Shown here: piece by piece, positions 1-8,517 of the stretch
How positions within the stretch are numbered: the first letter of the stretch is position 1
Layout of the letters: every line of letters starts with the position of its first letter
From: JAYZDF01 sp036337945
Lineage (GTDB): Bacteria; Myxococcota; Kuafuiibacteriia; Kuafuiibacteriales; Kuafuiibacteriaceae
DNA: 28,784 nucleotides
NCBI GenBank assembly: GCA_036337945.1
Contig: JAYZDF010000110.1
Location: 1 to 28,784, forward strand
Direction of reading: 5' to 3'
Position numbers and translations under genes: made by a program
Notes under the pieces: model-generated
The model's database searches: none
What the model saw: only the letters and a program-made list of their open reading frames with translations
Told to the model about the DNA's origin: nothing

Positions 1-189
1 GGCTGAATAACCAACGATACGATAGGGTTCAGATTTTGACACAGCTCTCGCGTGACTCGACTGTTCCGACTCCAATGGCAATAACTGAACGTCAGAGTAT
101 GCGCTTGGAACCGCATAATCAAAATGGGCACAGCCTATTGACGCGGTTAGACAAGCGAGCGCAAATAATGAGAGACGATAGGAAGCCAT
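1..189 (-). CDS. Lipoprotein N-terminus, cut by left window edge
   Basis: An open minus-strand frame of 63 codons runs from an ATG at 189 to the window edge without a stop. It begins MASYRLSLFALACLTASIGC: a short hydrophobic stretch ending in an SIGC lipobox, so Cys20 would be the lipidated residue. The mature part (AHFDYAVPSAYSDV...) has no domain I can name. The lipobox is slightly off consensus at -3 (Ser), and no good Shine-Dalgarno precedes the ATG; an in-frame TTG lies three codons upstream. It is on the same strand as the acyl-CoA dehydrogenase ending at 307, with 117 bp between. The signal-peptide look is seen directly; the function is unknown because most of the gene is missing. Confidence 0.6.
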   Translation of the reverse strand, partial: MASYRLSLFALACLTASIGCAHFDYAVPSAYSDVQLLPLESEQSSHARAVSKSEPYRIVGYSA

Positions 190-306
190 CGGGCGCAAGG
201 TTACACGATTGTAGGTCTGCAATGAAGTCCCTAGAGAACGAACCTCAGACAATATTTTGTTACCACTGCACAACTTCGCCGGTTTTCACCTGAGAAGTCG
301 TCAATT

Positions 307-2151
307 CTAAAATACAATATCTAGGGCGCTTCGATCTCGATTCTTGAGTTCCGCCGCGATCGCGCGCGCATGGGGCAGTACCGATGTGGCGAAAAAACGC
401 GCCGTTTTGACTTTCCCGTCATAAAAGCGAGCATCTTCGTTCTCGCGAATTATATTTTGCTGTGCTTGCTCATCGTTCGCGCCTTTATCAGAGAAGATCG
501 CTTGTAGCTTCGTGTCCGCAAGTAAAGCTTGAGAAGCCAATACTCGCCCGACCTCAACTTGGCCGAACATTTCTAAAAATGGAGTAGCACCAAGCAAAGT
601 CACTTCGATGTCACCCTTACCTCCTTGAGATAACCCAAAGGCGGTTTCCGCCAGCACATTCTTCGCTTTATCAACATGCTTGAAAATATCTCCCAGGCGT
701 TCATGTTCGAGGTTATCCTGGATCGCGTTGTTCGCTTCTTGTAGCCACGTGAGGAAAAGTCCACCACCTTTCATACGCATCTTCCGACCCAAAAGGTCCA
801 AAGCCTGAATTCCATTGGTACCTTCATAGATGGAAGCGATCTTTACGTCTCTCATGTACTGCTCTACGCCATATTCACCAACGTAACCGTAACCTCCGTG
901 AATCTGCATCGCGATTTCTGTGACTTTGAATCCAATATCGGTCGCGTAAGCCTTGCAAATAGGAGTCATGATCTCCATGAGGTCATTATTTACGTTGCGA
1001 ACCTCTTCGTCGTCCGCGTGCCAAGCTCTATCAGCATAAAAAGCAGCTTGGACGAGTAGCGCTCGGAGACCTTCAGAATAAGCTTTACAGAGCATGAGAT
1101 TTCTCCTGACATCAGGATGCTCCAAGATAGACACGGACTTTGCGCCATCAGACCGGTCAGTAACTTTTGAACCCTGGACTCGTTCTTTGGCGTAGGCAAG
1201 CGCGAGCTGGTAAGAAGCATTTGCGCTCGCTGAGCCTTGGACCGCCGTTGCAATCCTGGCTTCGTTCATCATCTGGAACATGTACACAATCCCCTTGGAC
1301 TGCTCGCCGATCAGATAGCCTTCACAGCTGTCGTTCTCTCCAAAGGATAGAGCACAAGTTGGTGAGGCATGGATGCCCATCTTGTGCTCGATCGCCGTGA
1401 CGTTGACGTCATTGAATTCGCCAATGTTACCATCATTATCGAACCTGTACTTAGGTACCGCAAAAAGGCTAATACCCTTTGTACCTGCGGGATCACCGGG
1501 TACACGTGCCAAAACCAAATGGACAATATTCGGCGTCAAATCATGATCGCCAGCCGAAATAAAGATCTTATTCCCGCTGATACTGAAGCGTTCCGTCCCC
1601 TCAATAGGTGTCGCCGTTGATTTAATGTCACCGACGTCGCTACCAGCATGCGGTTCAGTGAGACACATCGTGCCTGTCCACTCGCCGGTGTATAGTTTCG
1701 TTGTGAGCATCTCCCTCAGACCTTCACCAGCGTACTTCTCTAACAAATGTCCGGCAGAAACACTCAGTCCAGGGAAAAACATGAAAGAGCAGCAGGCACT
1801 ACTGAACATTTCTAGCAGCATAATGCCCATCGGGACCGGCAAACCCATTCCTCCGAAGTCAGTTTCATTAGAAGCTGCAATCCAACCTCCTTCGCGGAAC
1901 TTTTCGTACACGGGGCGGAATGCATCCGCGACGATCACTTTGCCGTCGACGAGTTGGGTTCCCTGACGATCCGCAATCGCGTTGGCGGGAGATAACTCTT
2001 CTCTAGCAAGCTTGGTCGCCTCATCGAGAATCATCTTGAAATCATCCTCGCTAAAATCTGAGTATCGTTGATTCTTGCAGAGCTCACCCAGGTTGAACTG
2101 CTCAAATAGAGTGAAATCAATGTCGCGTCGGTCAAGTATCAAGTCTGCCAT
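307..2151 (-). CDS. Acyl-CoA dehydrogenase, long (about 600 aa) type
   Basis: A 614-aa flavoprotein of the acyl-CoA dehydrogenase family, expected to introduce an alpha-beta double bond into an acyl-CoA and pass electrons to ETF. Seen: the FAD/substrate motif CLTEPHAGSDVG, a GGYGYVGEYGVEQYMRD segment, and YEGTNGIQ, whose Glu aligns with the catalytic base (YEGT) of MCAD-type enzymes. The extra C-terminal part of about 150 residues fits the long subfamily with an acyl-CoA dehydrogenase C-terminal extension, which includes 3-methylmercaptopropionyl-CoA dehydrogenase (DmdC-like) and fatty acyl enzymes, so the substrate is open. The ATG at 2151 (MADLILDRRDID...) is chosen because family homology begins there and AAAAGG precedes it; the frame stays open to 2349 but that part overlaps the divergent lipoprotein. 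There is 103 bp to the divergent start at 2255. Confidence 0.9.
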   Translation of the reverse strand: MADLILDRRDIDFTLFEQFNLGELCKNQRYSDFSEDDFKMILDEATKLAREELSPANAIADRQGTQLVDGKVIVADAFRPVYEKFREGGWIAASNETDFGGMGLPVPMGIMLLEMFSSACCSFMFFPGLSVSAGHLLEKYAGEGLREMLTTKLYTGEWTGTMCLTEPHAGSDVGDIKSTATPIEGTERFSISGNKIFISAGDHDLTPNIVHLVLARVPGDPAGTKGISLFAVPKYRFDNDGNIGEFNDVNVTAIEHKMGIHASPTCALSFGENDSCEGYLIGEQSKGIVYMFQMMNEARIATAVQGSASANASYQLALAYAKERVQGSKVTDRSDGAKSVSILEHPDVRRNLMLCKAYSEGLRALLVQAAFYADRAWHADDEEVRNVNNDLMEIMTPICKAYATDIGFKVTEIAMQIHGGYGYVGEYGVEQYMRDVKIASIYEGTNGIQALDLLGRKMRMKGGGLFLTWLQEANNAIQDNLEHERLGDIFKHVDKAKNVLAETAFGLSQGGKGDIEVTLLGATPFLEMFGQVEVGRVLASQALLADTKLQAIFSDKGANDEQAQQNIIRENEDARFYDGKVKTARFFATSVLPHARAIAAELKNRDRSALDIVF

Positions 2152-2214
2152 AGGCCTTTTACTTACCTCGACCTTCCCAGGTAACGTCAAGAGTGGGATA
2201 TCGAGATTAACAAA

Positions 2215-2243
2215 TTGTTTGGTGTACGCACTCGACTTATACT
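2215..2243 (+). promoter_or_regulatory. Sigma70-like promoter for the PD40/CxxCH lipoprotein
   Basis: TTGTTT at 2215-2220 and TATACT at 2238-2243 are separated by exactly 17 bp. The expected start of transcription is about 2250, only some 5 nt before the ATG at 2255. There is no Shine-Dalgarno before that ATG, so the message would be close to leaderless. The match is by eye. Confidence 0.5.
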
Positions 2244-2254
2244 GCATCACGACG

Positions 2255-4540
2255 ATGAAGATTACGAACGCCGCTATTTTTGGGCTGGTTTTGACACTCG
2301 GAGTTGCCTGCACTGCGCCTCCGCCAGCAGCGGAAGGAACCCGAGACACCGCTCGGCAAGGTCAAGACCTCGATGCCGGAACCACCAACGATACTGGTGG
2401 TGCAACTCGACTTGATACCGGATTTCTGCCAGATGCCGATCCCAATCCAGCGACGGATGCAGGTGAAAATTCGAATGATGCAATGATCCCGGGTGATGGT
2501 GGCGGTAGCTCGATGAATACGAGGGATGCTGGCAATGCGCCAGATGCAGCAAGAATTCCAGATGTCGGTTTCATCGGTGACTCAGGTGTCCCTCCCACTA
2601 TGCTTACAGTCACTCCAGACTTCGTGAGTATCCCGTTTGGCGATTCAATCAGCCTCAATCTTGGGATACCGATGGCGGTCCCAACAATCTGGTCGGTTGA
2701 TGGTGTCCCCGGTGGTGATTCAGCCATAGGAACGTTACAGATTTCACCAACTGATAGCAGAAGTGTGGTTTTTTCTGCCCCGCAAGATGCGCCTTCAATC
2801 CCAGTGACTCGAGTCATCACAGCTCAAACCTTCGGTGGTCAAGCGACTGCACTGATTACACTCATTGCCCCCTTACCAACCGTCGTTTCAGCCATGCCCA
2901 ATGAATTGGACCGAGGAGCTCCAGATACAATTGTGACAATTGAGGGAACGGGATTCGTTTCGAGCACCGTTGTTGAACTCGATGGAGTTCGTCTTCCTAT
3001 TCAAGCGCGGACCTGGGACCGTCTAGAAGTTCTCGTTTCAAGCAGTCTACTTGCTTTGGCAGGTGAAAAACGACTTGTCGTTCGTTCACCAGCGCCGGGA
3101 GGAGGAATCGTTTCGACACCTTTTACGGTCATACTCAAACAAACGGTTATTGAAAATGGACTGCCTTCAAATGTTGCTTCGTACTTCAACAATGCGAGCG
3201 TAACGACGATAGCGAGTCAGCCACCTGCGCTTTCATACCCAGAAGACAACTCCTATGCGCCGCGTGACTTCCCTTCGCCTCAATTCAGTTGGAGCCAAGA
3301 CGGGCAACAAAATGTTTGTCGACTTAGTCTGCGGTCTACTGCTGCACAAATTGATATCTATGTCTCTGGAACGAATCTCGCCACGAATGAGAACCCAAAC
3401 TATATCTTGGATAGTCAGTTGTGGAGCACAATCGTGTCTACTTCACTACAGGAATTTTCTATTCGTTACGCTATCGCTTGCGGCGAATTGAATGCCGGCG
3501 GTCTCGTAAATAACACCATCAACCAAAGCGCTGAGCGAAGCTATACGATCGTGCAAGACGAAGCCGGAGGAAGGATTGTTTATTTCTCTGGCCTAGTAGA
3601 AGGTTTATGGAACTTAGAAATTGGTGGAAACCAAGCAAGTGCTACGCCTTGGATTGGACCAGAAAATACATTTGCGCTGAATTCAACGAATTGCGTCGGA
3701 TGTCACAGCTTTTCACGAGACGGACAGCGGATGTCTTACGCAAAACGAGCCCCCGATTGGTCGCTTGAGTTGGTCGACATCACAAATTCGGTGCCGAGTA
3801 TTCGAGTTGCCGGGAGTCAGGGCGGTGAAGCAGTATGGACGACGATTCACCCAGATGGAACCTACGTGCTGGCCACCGACTTAGGCGCCCAAATGACACT
3901 TCTCGATGGACAGACTGGCCAACTCATCTCAATGGTACCAACTGCGCCAGCAGGAATGAATGCGACCCAAGCCTTTTGGTCTCCCACCGGCGACGCATTT
4001 GCCTTTGTCACCGGAACAGAGGGCACCAATGGAGTCACGGATTTTGCTGCCGGCGAAATTTGGACCATGAGCTTTTCTGTGACCGGAGGCCAGCCTCAAT
4101 TCGGAACGCCCGTCCGTATAGCCGGACCTGATGTAATTGGAGGTACTGCCTACTATCCGGCCTACTCTCCAGATGGCGAGTACCTCGTTTTCTGTCGAGC
4201 ACCGAATGGAAGCTCCTATAACAATCCGGATGCCTCACTGTGGATAGCGAAGGCAGATGGCACAGGGGCTCCGGTTGAGCTCACCAGCGCAAATCAAATA
4301 GCCGGAGTTTCCAATTCCTGGCCTAGGTGGGCTCCTACGACGAGTAACGGACGGTACTGGTTACTCTTTTCATCTCAGCGAGTTTATCCGCCGTATTCGG
4401 GAACCGGCCCCCAACAGCTTTGGGTAAGCCTGGTTGATCCAAGCCTACTTCCGATGGACCCCTCCTCATCTGCGATCTGGTTATCTGGGCAGGAGCCATT
4501 CACAGGAAACCTTACCGCTGAATGGACAGTCGCGAGGTAA
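2255..4540 (+). CDS. PD40/TolB-like beta-propeller lipoprotein with IPT-like domain and CxxCH motif
   Basis: A 761-aa lipoprotein. The ATG at 2255 gives MKITNAAIFGLVLTLGVAC, a clean signal ending in a GVAC lipobox; the open frame further upstream overlaps the divergent dehydrogenase and lacks this logic. After the Cys comes an Asp/Ala/Gly-rich linker to about residue 110, then beta-rich segments, with an IPT/TIG-like Ig fold near 205-292 (GTGFVSSTVVELDG). CVGCHSFSRDGQRMSY carries Cys480-x-x-Cys483-His484, a c-type haem binding signature, at the first propeller-like repeat (S-DG-R-YA). Further PD40-like repeats follow (WSPTGDAFAFV; YSPDGEYLVF). It probably sits at the outer membrane or cell surface. 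Haem attachment is possible but unproven, since only one CxxCH and no obvious distal Met are seen. Function unknown. Confidence 0.8.
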   Translation: MKITNAAIFGLVLTLGVACTAPPPAAEGTRDTARQGQDLDAGTTNDTGGATRLDTGFLPDADPNPATDAGENSNDAMIPGDGGGSSMNTRDAGNAPDAARIPDVGFIGDSGVPPTMLTVTPDFVSIPFGDSISLNLGIPMAVPTIWSVDGVPGGDSAIGTLQISPTDSRSVVFSAPQDAPSIPVTRVITAQTFGGQATALITLIAPLPTVVSAMPNELDRGAPDTIVTIEGTGFVSSTVVELDGVRLPIQARTWDRLEVLVSSSLLALAGEKRLVVRSPAPGGGIVSTPFTVILKQTVIENGLPSNVASYFNNASVTTIASQPPALSYPEDNSYAPRDFPSPQFSWSQDGQQNVCRLSLRSTAAQIDIYVSGTNLATNENPNYILDSQLWSTIVSTSLQEFSIRYAIACGELNAGGLVNNTINQSAERSYTIVQDEAGGRIVYFSGLVEGLWNLEIGGNQASATPWIGPENTFALNSTNCVGCHSFSRDGQRMSYAKRAPDWSLELVDITNSVPSIRVAGSQGGEAVWTTIHPDGTYVLATDLGAQMTLLDGQTGQLISMVPTAPAGMNATQAFWSPTGDAFAFVTGTEGTNGVTDFAAGEIWTMSFSVTGGQPQFGTPVRIAGPDVIGGTAYYPAYSPDGEYLVFCRAPNGSSYNNPDASLWIAKADGTGAPVELTSANQIAGVSNSWPRWAPTTSNGRYWLLFSSQRVYPPYSGTGPQQLWVSLVDPSLLPMDPSSSAIWLSGQEPFTGNLTAEWTVAR

Positions 4541-4778
4541 AAGCCTAAGGGAAAGCACATGTGCGTGAATCTACCCTCATGTATTCAGTTCCTATTTTTT
4601 TCTAAAAAGTATCAAGGAAAGTCCAGATATCAGCGAGATGGCACGGGGAAAAATTGCAGACGGAGACTTGCGAGTCTATCTTGCTTCTGCCCATAGTGCG
4701 GGTGCGTCACAATAAGAAAAAGAGAAGGCGGGGGCGGCCTAAACATAAACTCTTTTCGGCGTATTTCTGGGAGGAAAC
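4541..4778. other. Intergenic gap of 238 bp, no gene seen
   Basis: Between two plus-strand genes. It contains a perfect 10-bp palindrome GCACATGTGC (4555-4564), a T7 run at 4595-4601 and a small hairpin AGACT-TGCG-AGTCT (4664-4677) with no T-run after it. None of these is convincing as a terminator or RNA. The gap presumably holds the promoter of the CBS gene, but I could not pick a clear -35/-10 pair. Confidence 0.4.
4769..4774 (+). promoter_or_regulatory. Shine-Dalgarno deciding a TTG start
   Basis: GGGAGG is followed by a 4-nt spacer (AAAC) and TTG at 4779. The nearest in-frame ATG (4797) is 22 nt away, too far, so the TTG is preferred. The same layout (purine-rich SD, 4-nt spacer, TTG) recurs at the msrA start. 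Confidence 0.65.
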
Positions 4779-5258
4779 TTGTTAGTCAGCGACACCATGG
4801 TAACCGACGTTGTCTCAATCTCTCGACAAAGCTCCATCATCGAGGCTGCTCGATTATTGGTGAAATCATCAGTCAGCGGCCTTGCAGTGGTCGACGAAAA
4901 CAACGTTTTGGTCGGCTCTGTCAGTGAACGCGATATCATCGCGGTCGTCGACTTCCTCAGTCATGAAGTGATGGTTCAAGACATAATGAATTACAGCCCG
5001 GTCTCAACAACGCCTGAAAAGTCGGTAAAGAGCACGATAGCGCTATTTAGAGCCCAAGGGCTTCGTCGAATATTCGTTTGTGACGATGAAGGCAAACTCT
5101 GCGGAATCATTGGACGCCGGGACCTTCTCAGATATTATGTTCAAAGCTCACTGCAAGCGAATCAATACGAAAGAAAAACGATGCGTCGACCAAGCAGTCA
5201 CTTTGAGCTCGGTCCTCTGCTAGCGCAATTCGAAGAGAAGATTGCCACCAGTTCCTAA
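4779..5258 (+). CDS. Tandem CBS-domain protein
   Basis: A 159-aa soluble protein made almost entirely of a CBS pair (Bateman module). CBS1 is about residues 5-55 (VTDVVSISRQSSIIEAARLL ... LVGSVSERDII) and CBS2 about 66-118 (VQDIMNYSPVSTTPEKSV ... LCGIIGRRDLLRYY). Such modules bind adenosyl nucleotides and act as energy or redox sensors; stand-alone ones often regulate a partner protein. The C-terminal 35 residues are polar and unassigned. The start is TTG, chosen for its upstream GGGAGG. It converges on the metallopeptidase-like gene with only 16 bp between stop codons. No partner enzyme can be named from context. Confidence 0.85.
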   Translation: MLVSDTMVTDVVSISRQSSIIEAARLLVKSSVSGLAVVDENNVLVGSVSERDIIAVVDFLSHEVMVQDIMNYSPVSTTPEKSVKSTIALFRAQGLRRIFVCDDEGKLCGIIGRRDLLRYYVQSSLQANQYERKTMRRPSSHFELGPLLAQFEEKIATSS

Positions 5259-5274
5259 GAGGCTTCGGCCAAGA

Positions 5275-5967
5275 CTACCCGGTTCCGAGGTCACCTTTCG
5301 CCCCTTGAGCTCTCATCATATTTGGAAAAAACTTCTTCATGTTTGAGCTTCGGCGTCGTCCCGACTCAAAGGCTTCTCTTATCGTATCTTGCCGAAGCTC
5401 TGCTGGAAAATATTCCGGATGTGGTTGAGTCTGAACCTCACGTAAAAAGTCGCACAATGGCTCGCACGGCATACCTAATTGTGCGAGTGCATACCCACTA
5501 AACCAATCGGCCCTCGTCTCTTCAAACCGACATAGTTCTTCCATCTCAGACTTCGTCACAGGGGGTTGCTCTAGATATTCGCGCCAGCGCTTTGGCCGAT
5601 GCCCGATTTCATGAGCAAGAACTCCGATTCGAATCGCTCTACTCTTCGCGTGCGTCGATAAGAAATCGGCACCGATATAAATCAAACCATCATCGTCAAT
5701 CATGGCAATAGTGCCTTTCGCTAATTGAAGGTCGTAGTCGTTTTCTTTATCACCGATCAGCCTTGCGAGTTTTTTGCGATAAGAGTGCATTTCTCCCATG
5801 AGCCGATCAATGACAGGATCATCAGAAGTAACCGGTTTCGGTTTTTTTCCGCCGAACAGTTGTTGGCGAACCTGCTCACCTACCGATTCCGCACTGGGTT
5901 TTTGACCCACCCACTGGGTACCAAAAGGATTTTGAGAAATTCCTCCGCCTGGAATGCGTCGGCTCAT
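5275..5967 (-). CDS. HExxH metallopeptidase-like protein
   Basis: A 230-aa protein with the zinc motif HEIGH (His119, Glu120, His123) in VLAHEIGHRP and, 26 residues on, EETRADWFSGYALAQLG, where Glu149 or Glu150 would be the third ligand as in gluzincin-type peptidases (M48-like layout). The N-terminal 50 residues are Gly/Pro/Lys-rich and look disordered. No signal peptide or membrane segment is seen, so it should be cytoplasmic unless delivered by another route. The start ATG is preceded by AGGAGA about 9 nt upstream. It lies 19 bp downstream of the Cys-rich lipoprotein on the same strand, so the two are probably co-transcribed. Peptidase activity is inferred from the motif; the substrate is unknown. 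Confidence 0.75.
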   Translation of the reverse strand: MSRRIPGGGISQNPFGTQWVGQKPSAESVGEQVRQQLFGGKKPKPVTSDDPVIDRLMGEMHSYRKKLARLIGDKENDYDLQLAKGTIAMIDDDGLIYIGADFLSTHAKSRAIRIGVLAHEIGHRPKRWREYLEQPPVTKSEMEELCRFEETRADWFSGYALAQLGMPCEPLCDFLREVQTQPHPEYFPAELRQDTIREAFESGRRRSSNMKKFFPNMMRAQGAKGDLGTG

Positions 5968-5986
5968 CTACACGATTCTCCTGTTA

Positions 5987-6772
5987 CTACTTACAAATTC
6001 CAAAGATTAGGGGGGAGCCACTCAATGAGTTTTGACGGACGCATGACTTAGAAGCGTTTGAGCAAGCCGGTGCTTCAGGATCACAGGGCTCATAGCAAGA
6101 AGCTGTGCCGTCTACGGTGATACATATACTACCTCTTTGACAGCGCCCTCTTATGTCGCAGGCGCCACCTCGTTGGCCCGTCCCCTCATCGAGGCAACGA
6201 ATTTTGCCTCCAGAATATTCACAATATTTGCCACTCTCACATTGATCATCGAAAGGCAGGCATTCCGGCACAACCGGCGAACATACACCAAGGTTTAGAT
6301 CACGATTAATGGAGATTGTGCATTCAAATCCGTCCGGATTACCAGTCAAGCCTTTGCAGTCCTCGTGACTTCCACGGTCGCAGACTTTACGGCACTTCGA
6401 GTTGCCGGACTCGCCTTGGAATAAAACGCAATAGAATCCAGCTCGGCAATCTTGCAAACTGCGGCTACATTCTTCTCCGTTTTCCTTAGGCGGATCCGCT
6501 TGTTCGCGACACTGCGTGCCAATCAGTTCGCTCACGTAAAAGCAGAACTTACCATCTGTACATCCATCACCCGTAATTGCGCTACAAGGAGGTGGATCCT
6601 CGCCCGCATCGGGTTGACTGTTAGCGGGTGCGCCGGAATCAGGCGTCGAGACTTGCGCATCCATGGCTGCGGCCAGGCCGGCATCTTGAGATTCCTCAGA
6701 TTCACTGCAGCCGGCTTGGAGAAGAGATAATGCCGCGACGATTGATACGGCCGTGAGGTGAAAATTACGCAT
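5987..6772 (-). CDS. Cysteine-rich lipoprotein
   Basis: A 261-aa predicted lipoprotein. MRNFHLTAVSIVAALSLLQA precedes the lipobox Cys22 (LQAGC). A short DAG-type linker follows (SESEESQDAG ... PDSGAPANSQPDAGEDPP), then about 200 residues with some 24 cysteines in CxxGxxC-like spacings (GKFCFYV, GFYCVLF, GKYCEYS, GSICITV). This resembles the small disulfide-rich modules common in surface lipoproteins of myxobacteria-like genomes. AGGAA stands 5 nt before the ATG. It is the first gene of a probable two-gene unit with the HExxH protein and is divergent from the Ig/thioredoxin-fold lipoprotein. No enzymatic motif is seen and the function is unknown. Confidence 0.8.
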   Translation of the reverse strand: MRNFHLTAVSIVAALSLLQAGCSESEESQDAGLAAAMDAQVSTPDSGAPANSQPDAGEDPPPCSAITGDGCTDGKFCFYVSELIGTQCREQADPPKENGEECSRSLQDCRAGFYCVLFQGESGNSKCRKVCDRGSHEDCKGLTGNPDGFECTISINRDLNLGVCSPVVPECLPFDDQCESGKYCEYSGGKIRCLDEGTGQRGGACDIRGRCQRGSICITVDGTASCYEPCDPEAPACSNASKSCVRQNSLSGSPLIFGICK

Positions 6773-6914
6773 AATTGTTCCTGTGTTTGATCAATACCAC
6801 GAGCAAGGGGCATCAAGGGAAATTAGCTTTTCCCAAAGGGTTTTACCTGCAAACTTTGATTTACTTTGGGCGGCTTCTGGACAAGGTATGACAGTTTATC
6901 GTTTATTGTGCCCT

Positions 6915-8360
6915 ATGTTAGTGAATCGATTTACATTATCCTGCAGTATTTTGTCATTGAGCGTATTGGCAGCATGCTCAGCAGATAATGAAAAAGATGG
7001 TGAGCAGTCGACGAATAAAGTGGCGGTAAGCCTTGCTTTAACAGCGCCAAATCTAAACCTGCCCCTCGGACTTACAGAACAGGTCAACGCTACCGTGACT
7101 TATGAAGATGGGACAACCGAAGATGTCACGGAGAGCGTAACCTGGATTTCGAGTAATTCCGATGTCGCTGTCGTTTCTACCCAATCAGAAGTCGCTGGCC
7201 TCGTAATTACGGGTAATGTCGGAAGCACGCGAATTGGTGCGCAGCTTGGAAATCTCATTGAGTATGTCAATTTTGAAGTTGCTGAGCCCGCTGTCACCGG
7301 GCTTACCATTGAGTCTTCCAAAGGGGACACACTCGGTATTGGACAGAGCGTTCAGTTACGCGCTTTAGCGACACGCACCGACGACACAAGAACGGACATC
7401 AGCAAAGACGTCAGCTGGTCTACATCTGACAACGCCGTTGCTCTCATCGATAACCAAACAAACAAAGGCTTTATGACAACCCGAGATAAAACGGGTCAGG
7501 TAAGCATCACCGCAGTTCTTGGTGAGATCACAGCGTCAAATGATTTCACAATCACAGATTCCGTTCTCGTGAGCCTCGAACTCACAGCGAACCCTCGCAG
7601 AATTGAAGTTGGCTCACAAACCATCGTGTCGGCTCAAGGAACATACACTGACGGCTCAACCCGCAACATGAGCAGCCTCGTCACTTGGTCGAGTGCCGAC
7701 CAAGCGGTGGCAACTATTTCAGACAGTGGCGTTGTAACCGGCATTGACCGTGGTGATAACGTGGAGATTACTGCAACCAGCGATAATGGGATCATGGCCT
7801 CAACGACAGTCTCGGTATTTGTACCCGGTGATTGCAACTATCCAGAACCTCATACCTCAATCGCAAATGGGCAAACGATGCCAAAAATCGAATGGGAAGA
7901 TGCATTACTGGTCACCGCTGGCTCCACTGAGCCGAACCAAGTCTACTTCTCAATGGAACAGTTCGCCTGCGCTGAACAATACCAACAGTATACCAGCATC
8001 TTGTTTGTCGTTAGCACTGGGTGGTGTCCATATTGCCCTGATTACAATCGTCAAGTGAGTAACCAAGCCGAGGAACTCGCCGCCGCTGGCATGCTCGTCG
8101 CTTTCGCTGAAGCAGAGACGAGTTCTCGACAACCACCAACGAGTCAGCAAGCCTACGATATCGTCGCCAACTGGGGTGTAGATGGGCCGGGCTTACGATT
8201 GGGTGATGGAGCGACAAAACCGATCGAATTTGCGATTAAGCAATGGGCAAGCGCATATCCAAGTGCGTTCGTAGTTCGGCGAAGCGACATGAAAGTGTTG
8301 AACGAAAACCCAAGAGGAATGAACCTTCTGAACCTCGCCCAAAACATCGAAAGCTTCTAA
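6915..8360 (+). CDS. Lipoprotein with Ig-like (BIG2) repeats and a thioredoxin-like domain
   Basis: A 481-aa lipoprotein from the ATG at 6915: MLVNRFTLSCSILSLSVLAAC, with Cys21 lipidated. ATGs at 6888 and 6783 are in frame but give overlong leaders; no start has a good Shine-Dalgarno. Three BIG2-like bacterial Ig repeats follow, each with a (V/S)W.S(S/A/T)....A motif (VTWISSNSDVAVV, VSWSTSDNAVALI, VTWSSADQAVATI). The C-terminal third is a thioredoxin-fold domain with FVVSTGWCPYCPDY: the CxxC cysteines are residues 371 and 374, followed by AFVVRRSDMKVL, a typical core strand. A thiol-disulfide role at the cell surface or periplasm is inferred. Ig repeats would act as a stalk. The neighbouring Cys-rich lipoprotein is a possible client, which is speculation. 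Confidence 0.8.
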   Translation: MLVNRFTLSCSILSLSVLAACSADNEKDGEQSTNKVAVSLALTAPNLNLPLGLTEQVNATVTYEDGTTEDVTESVTWISSNSDVAVVSTQSEVAGLVITGNVGSTRIGAQLGNLIEYVNFEVAEPAVTGLTIESSKGDTLGIGQSVQLRALATRTDDTRTDISKDVSWSTSDNAVALIDNQTNKGFMTTRDKTGQVSITAVLGEITASNDFTITDSVLVSLELTANPRRIEVGSQTIVSAQGTYTDGSTRNMSSLVTWSSADQAVATISDSGVVTGIDRGDNVEITATSDNGIMASTTVSVFVPGDCNYPEPHTSIANGQTMPKIEWEDALLVTAGSTEPNQVYFSMEQFACAEQYQQYTSILFVVSTGWCPYCPDYNRQVSNQAEELAAAGMLVAFAEAETSSRQPPTSQQAYDIVANWGVDGPGLRLGDGATKPIEFAIKQWASAYPSAFVVRRSDMKVLNENPRGMNLLNLAQNIESF

Positions 8361-8459
8361 TCCCCTCACCGCTCTCATCTATTTGGTCACTCGTAGAACT
8401 TACGCGCATCTGACCCACCGCGTTATTCAAAAAATCCCTGAAAAAGGCCTAATGTAGCC

Positions 8460-8488
8460 TTGGAACTTCACCTTGGGGTAGTTAGTAT
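8460..8488 (+). promoter_or_regulatory. Sigma70-like promoter of gdhA
   Basis: TTGGAA at 8460-8465 and TAGTAT at 8483-8488 have a 17-bp spacer. The expected transcript would have a leader of about 23 nt that includes the Shine-Dalgarno AGGAGA before the ATG at 8518. The match is by eye. Confidence 0.45.
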
Positions 8489-8517
8489 CCGTCAGAATCA
8501 TCTTATCAGGAGAAAGT

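Noticed and set aside
36..293. 85-aa plus-strand open frame at the left edge
   Set aside because: It is antisense to a better minus-strand frame with a lipoprotein signal and has no recognisable content.
2152..2349. 66-residue N-terminal extension of the acyl-CoA dehydrogenase
   Set aside because: It overlaps the signal region of the divergent lipoprotein, has no family similarity, and a good ATG with upstream AAAAGG exists at 2151.
4664..4677. Hairpin AGACT-TGCG-AGTCT in the gap before the CBS gene
   Set aside because: Short stem, no following T-run, and no link to a known RNA family; not called a terminator or ncRNA.
5259..5274. GGCTTCGGCC mini-hairpin between convergent genes
   Set aside because: Only a three-base stem with a TTCG loop and no T-run on either strand.
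8444..8461. Inverted repeat AAGGC-N8-GCCTT touching the gdhA -35
   Set aside because: Five-base arms are short enough to arise by chance and the extended arms do not match; not enough to call an operator.
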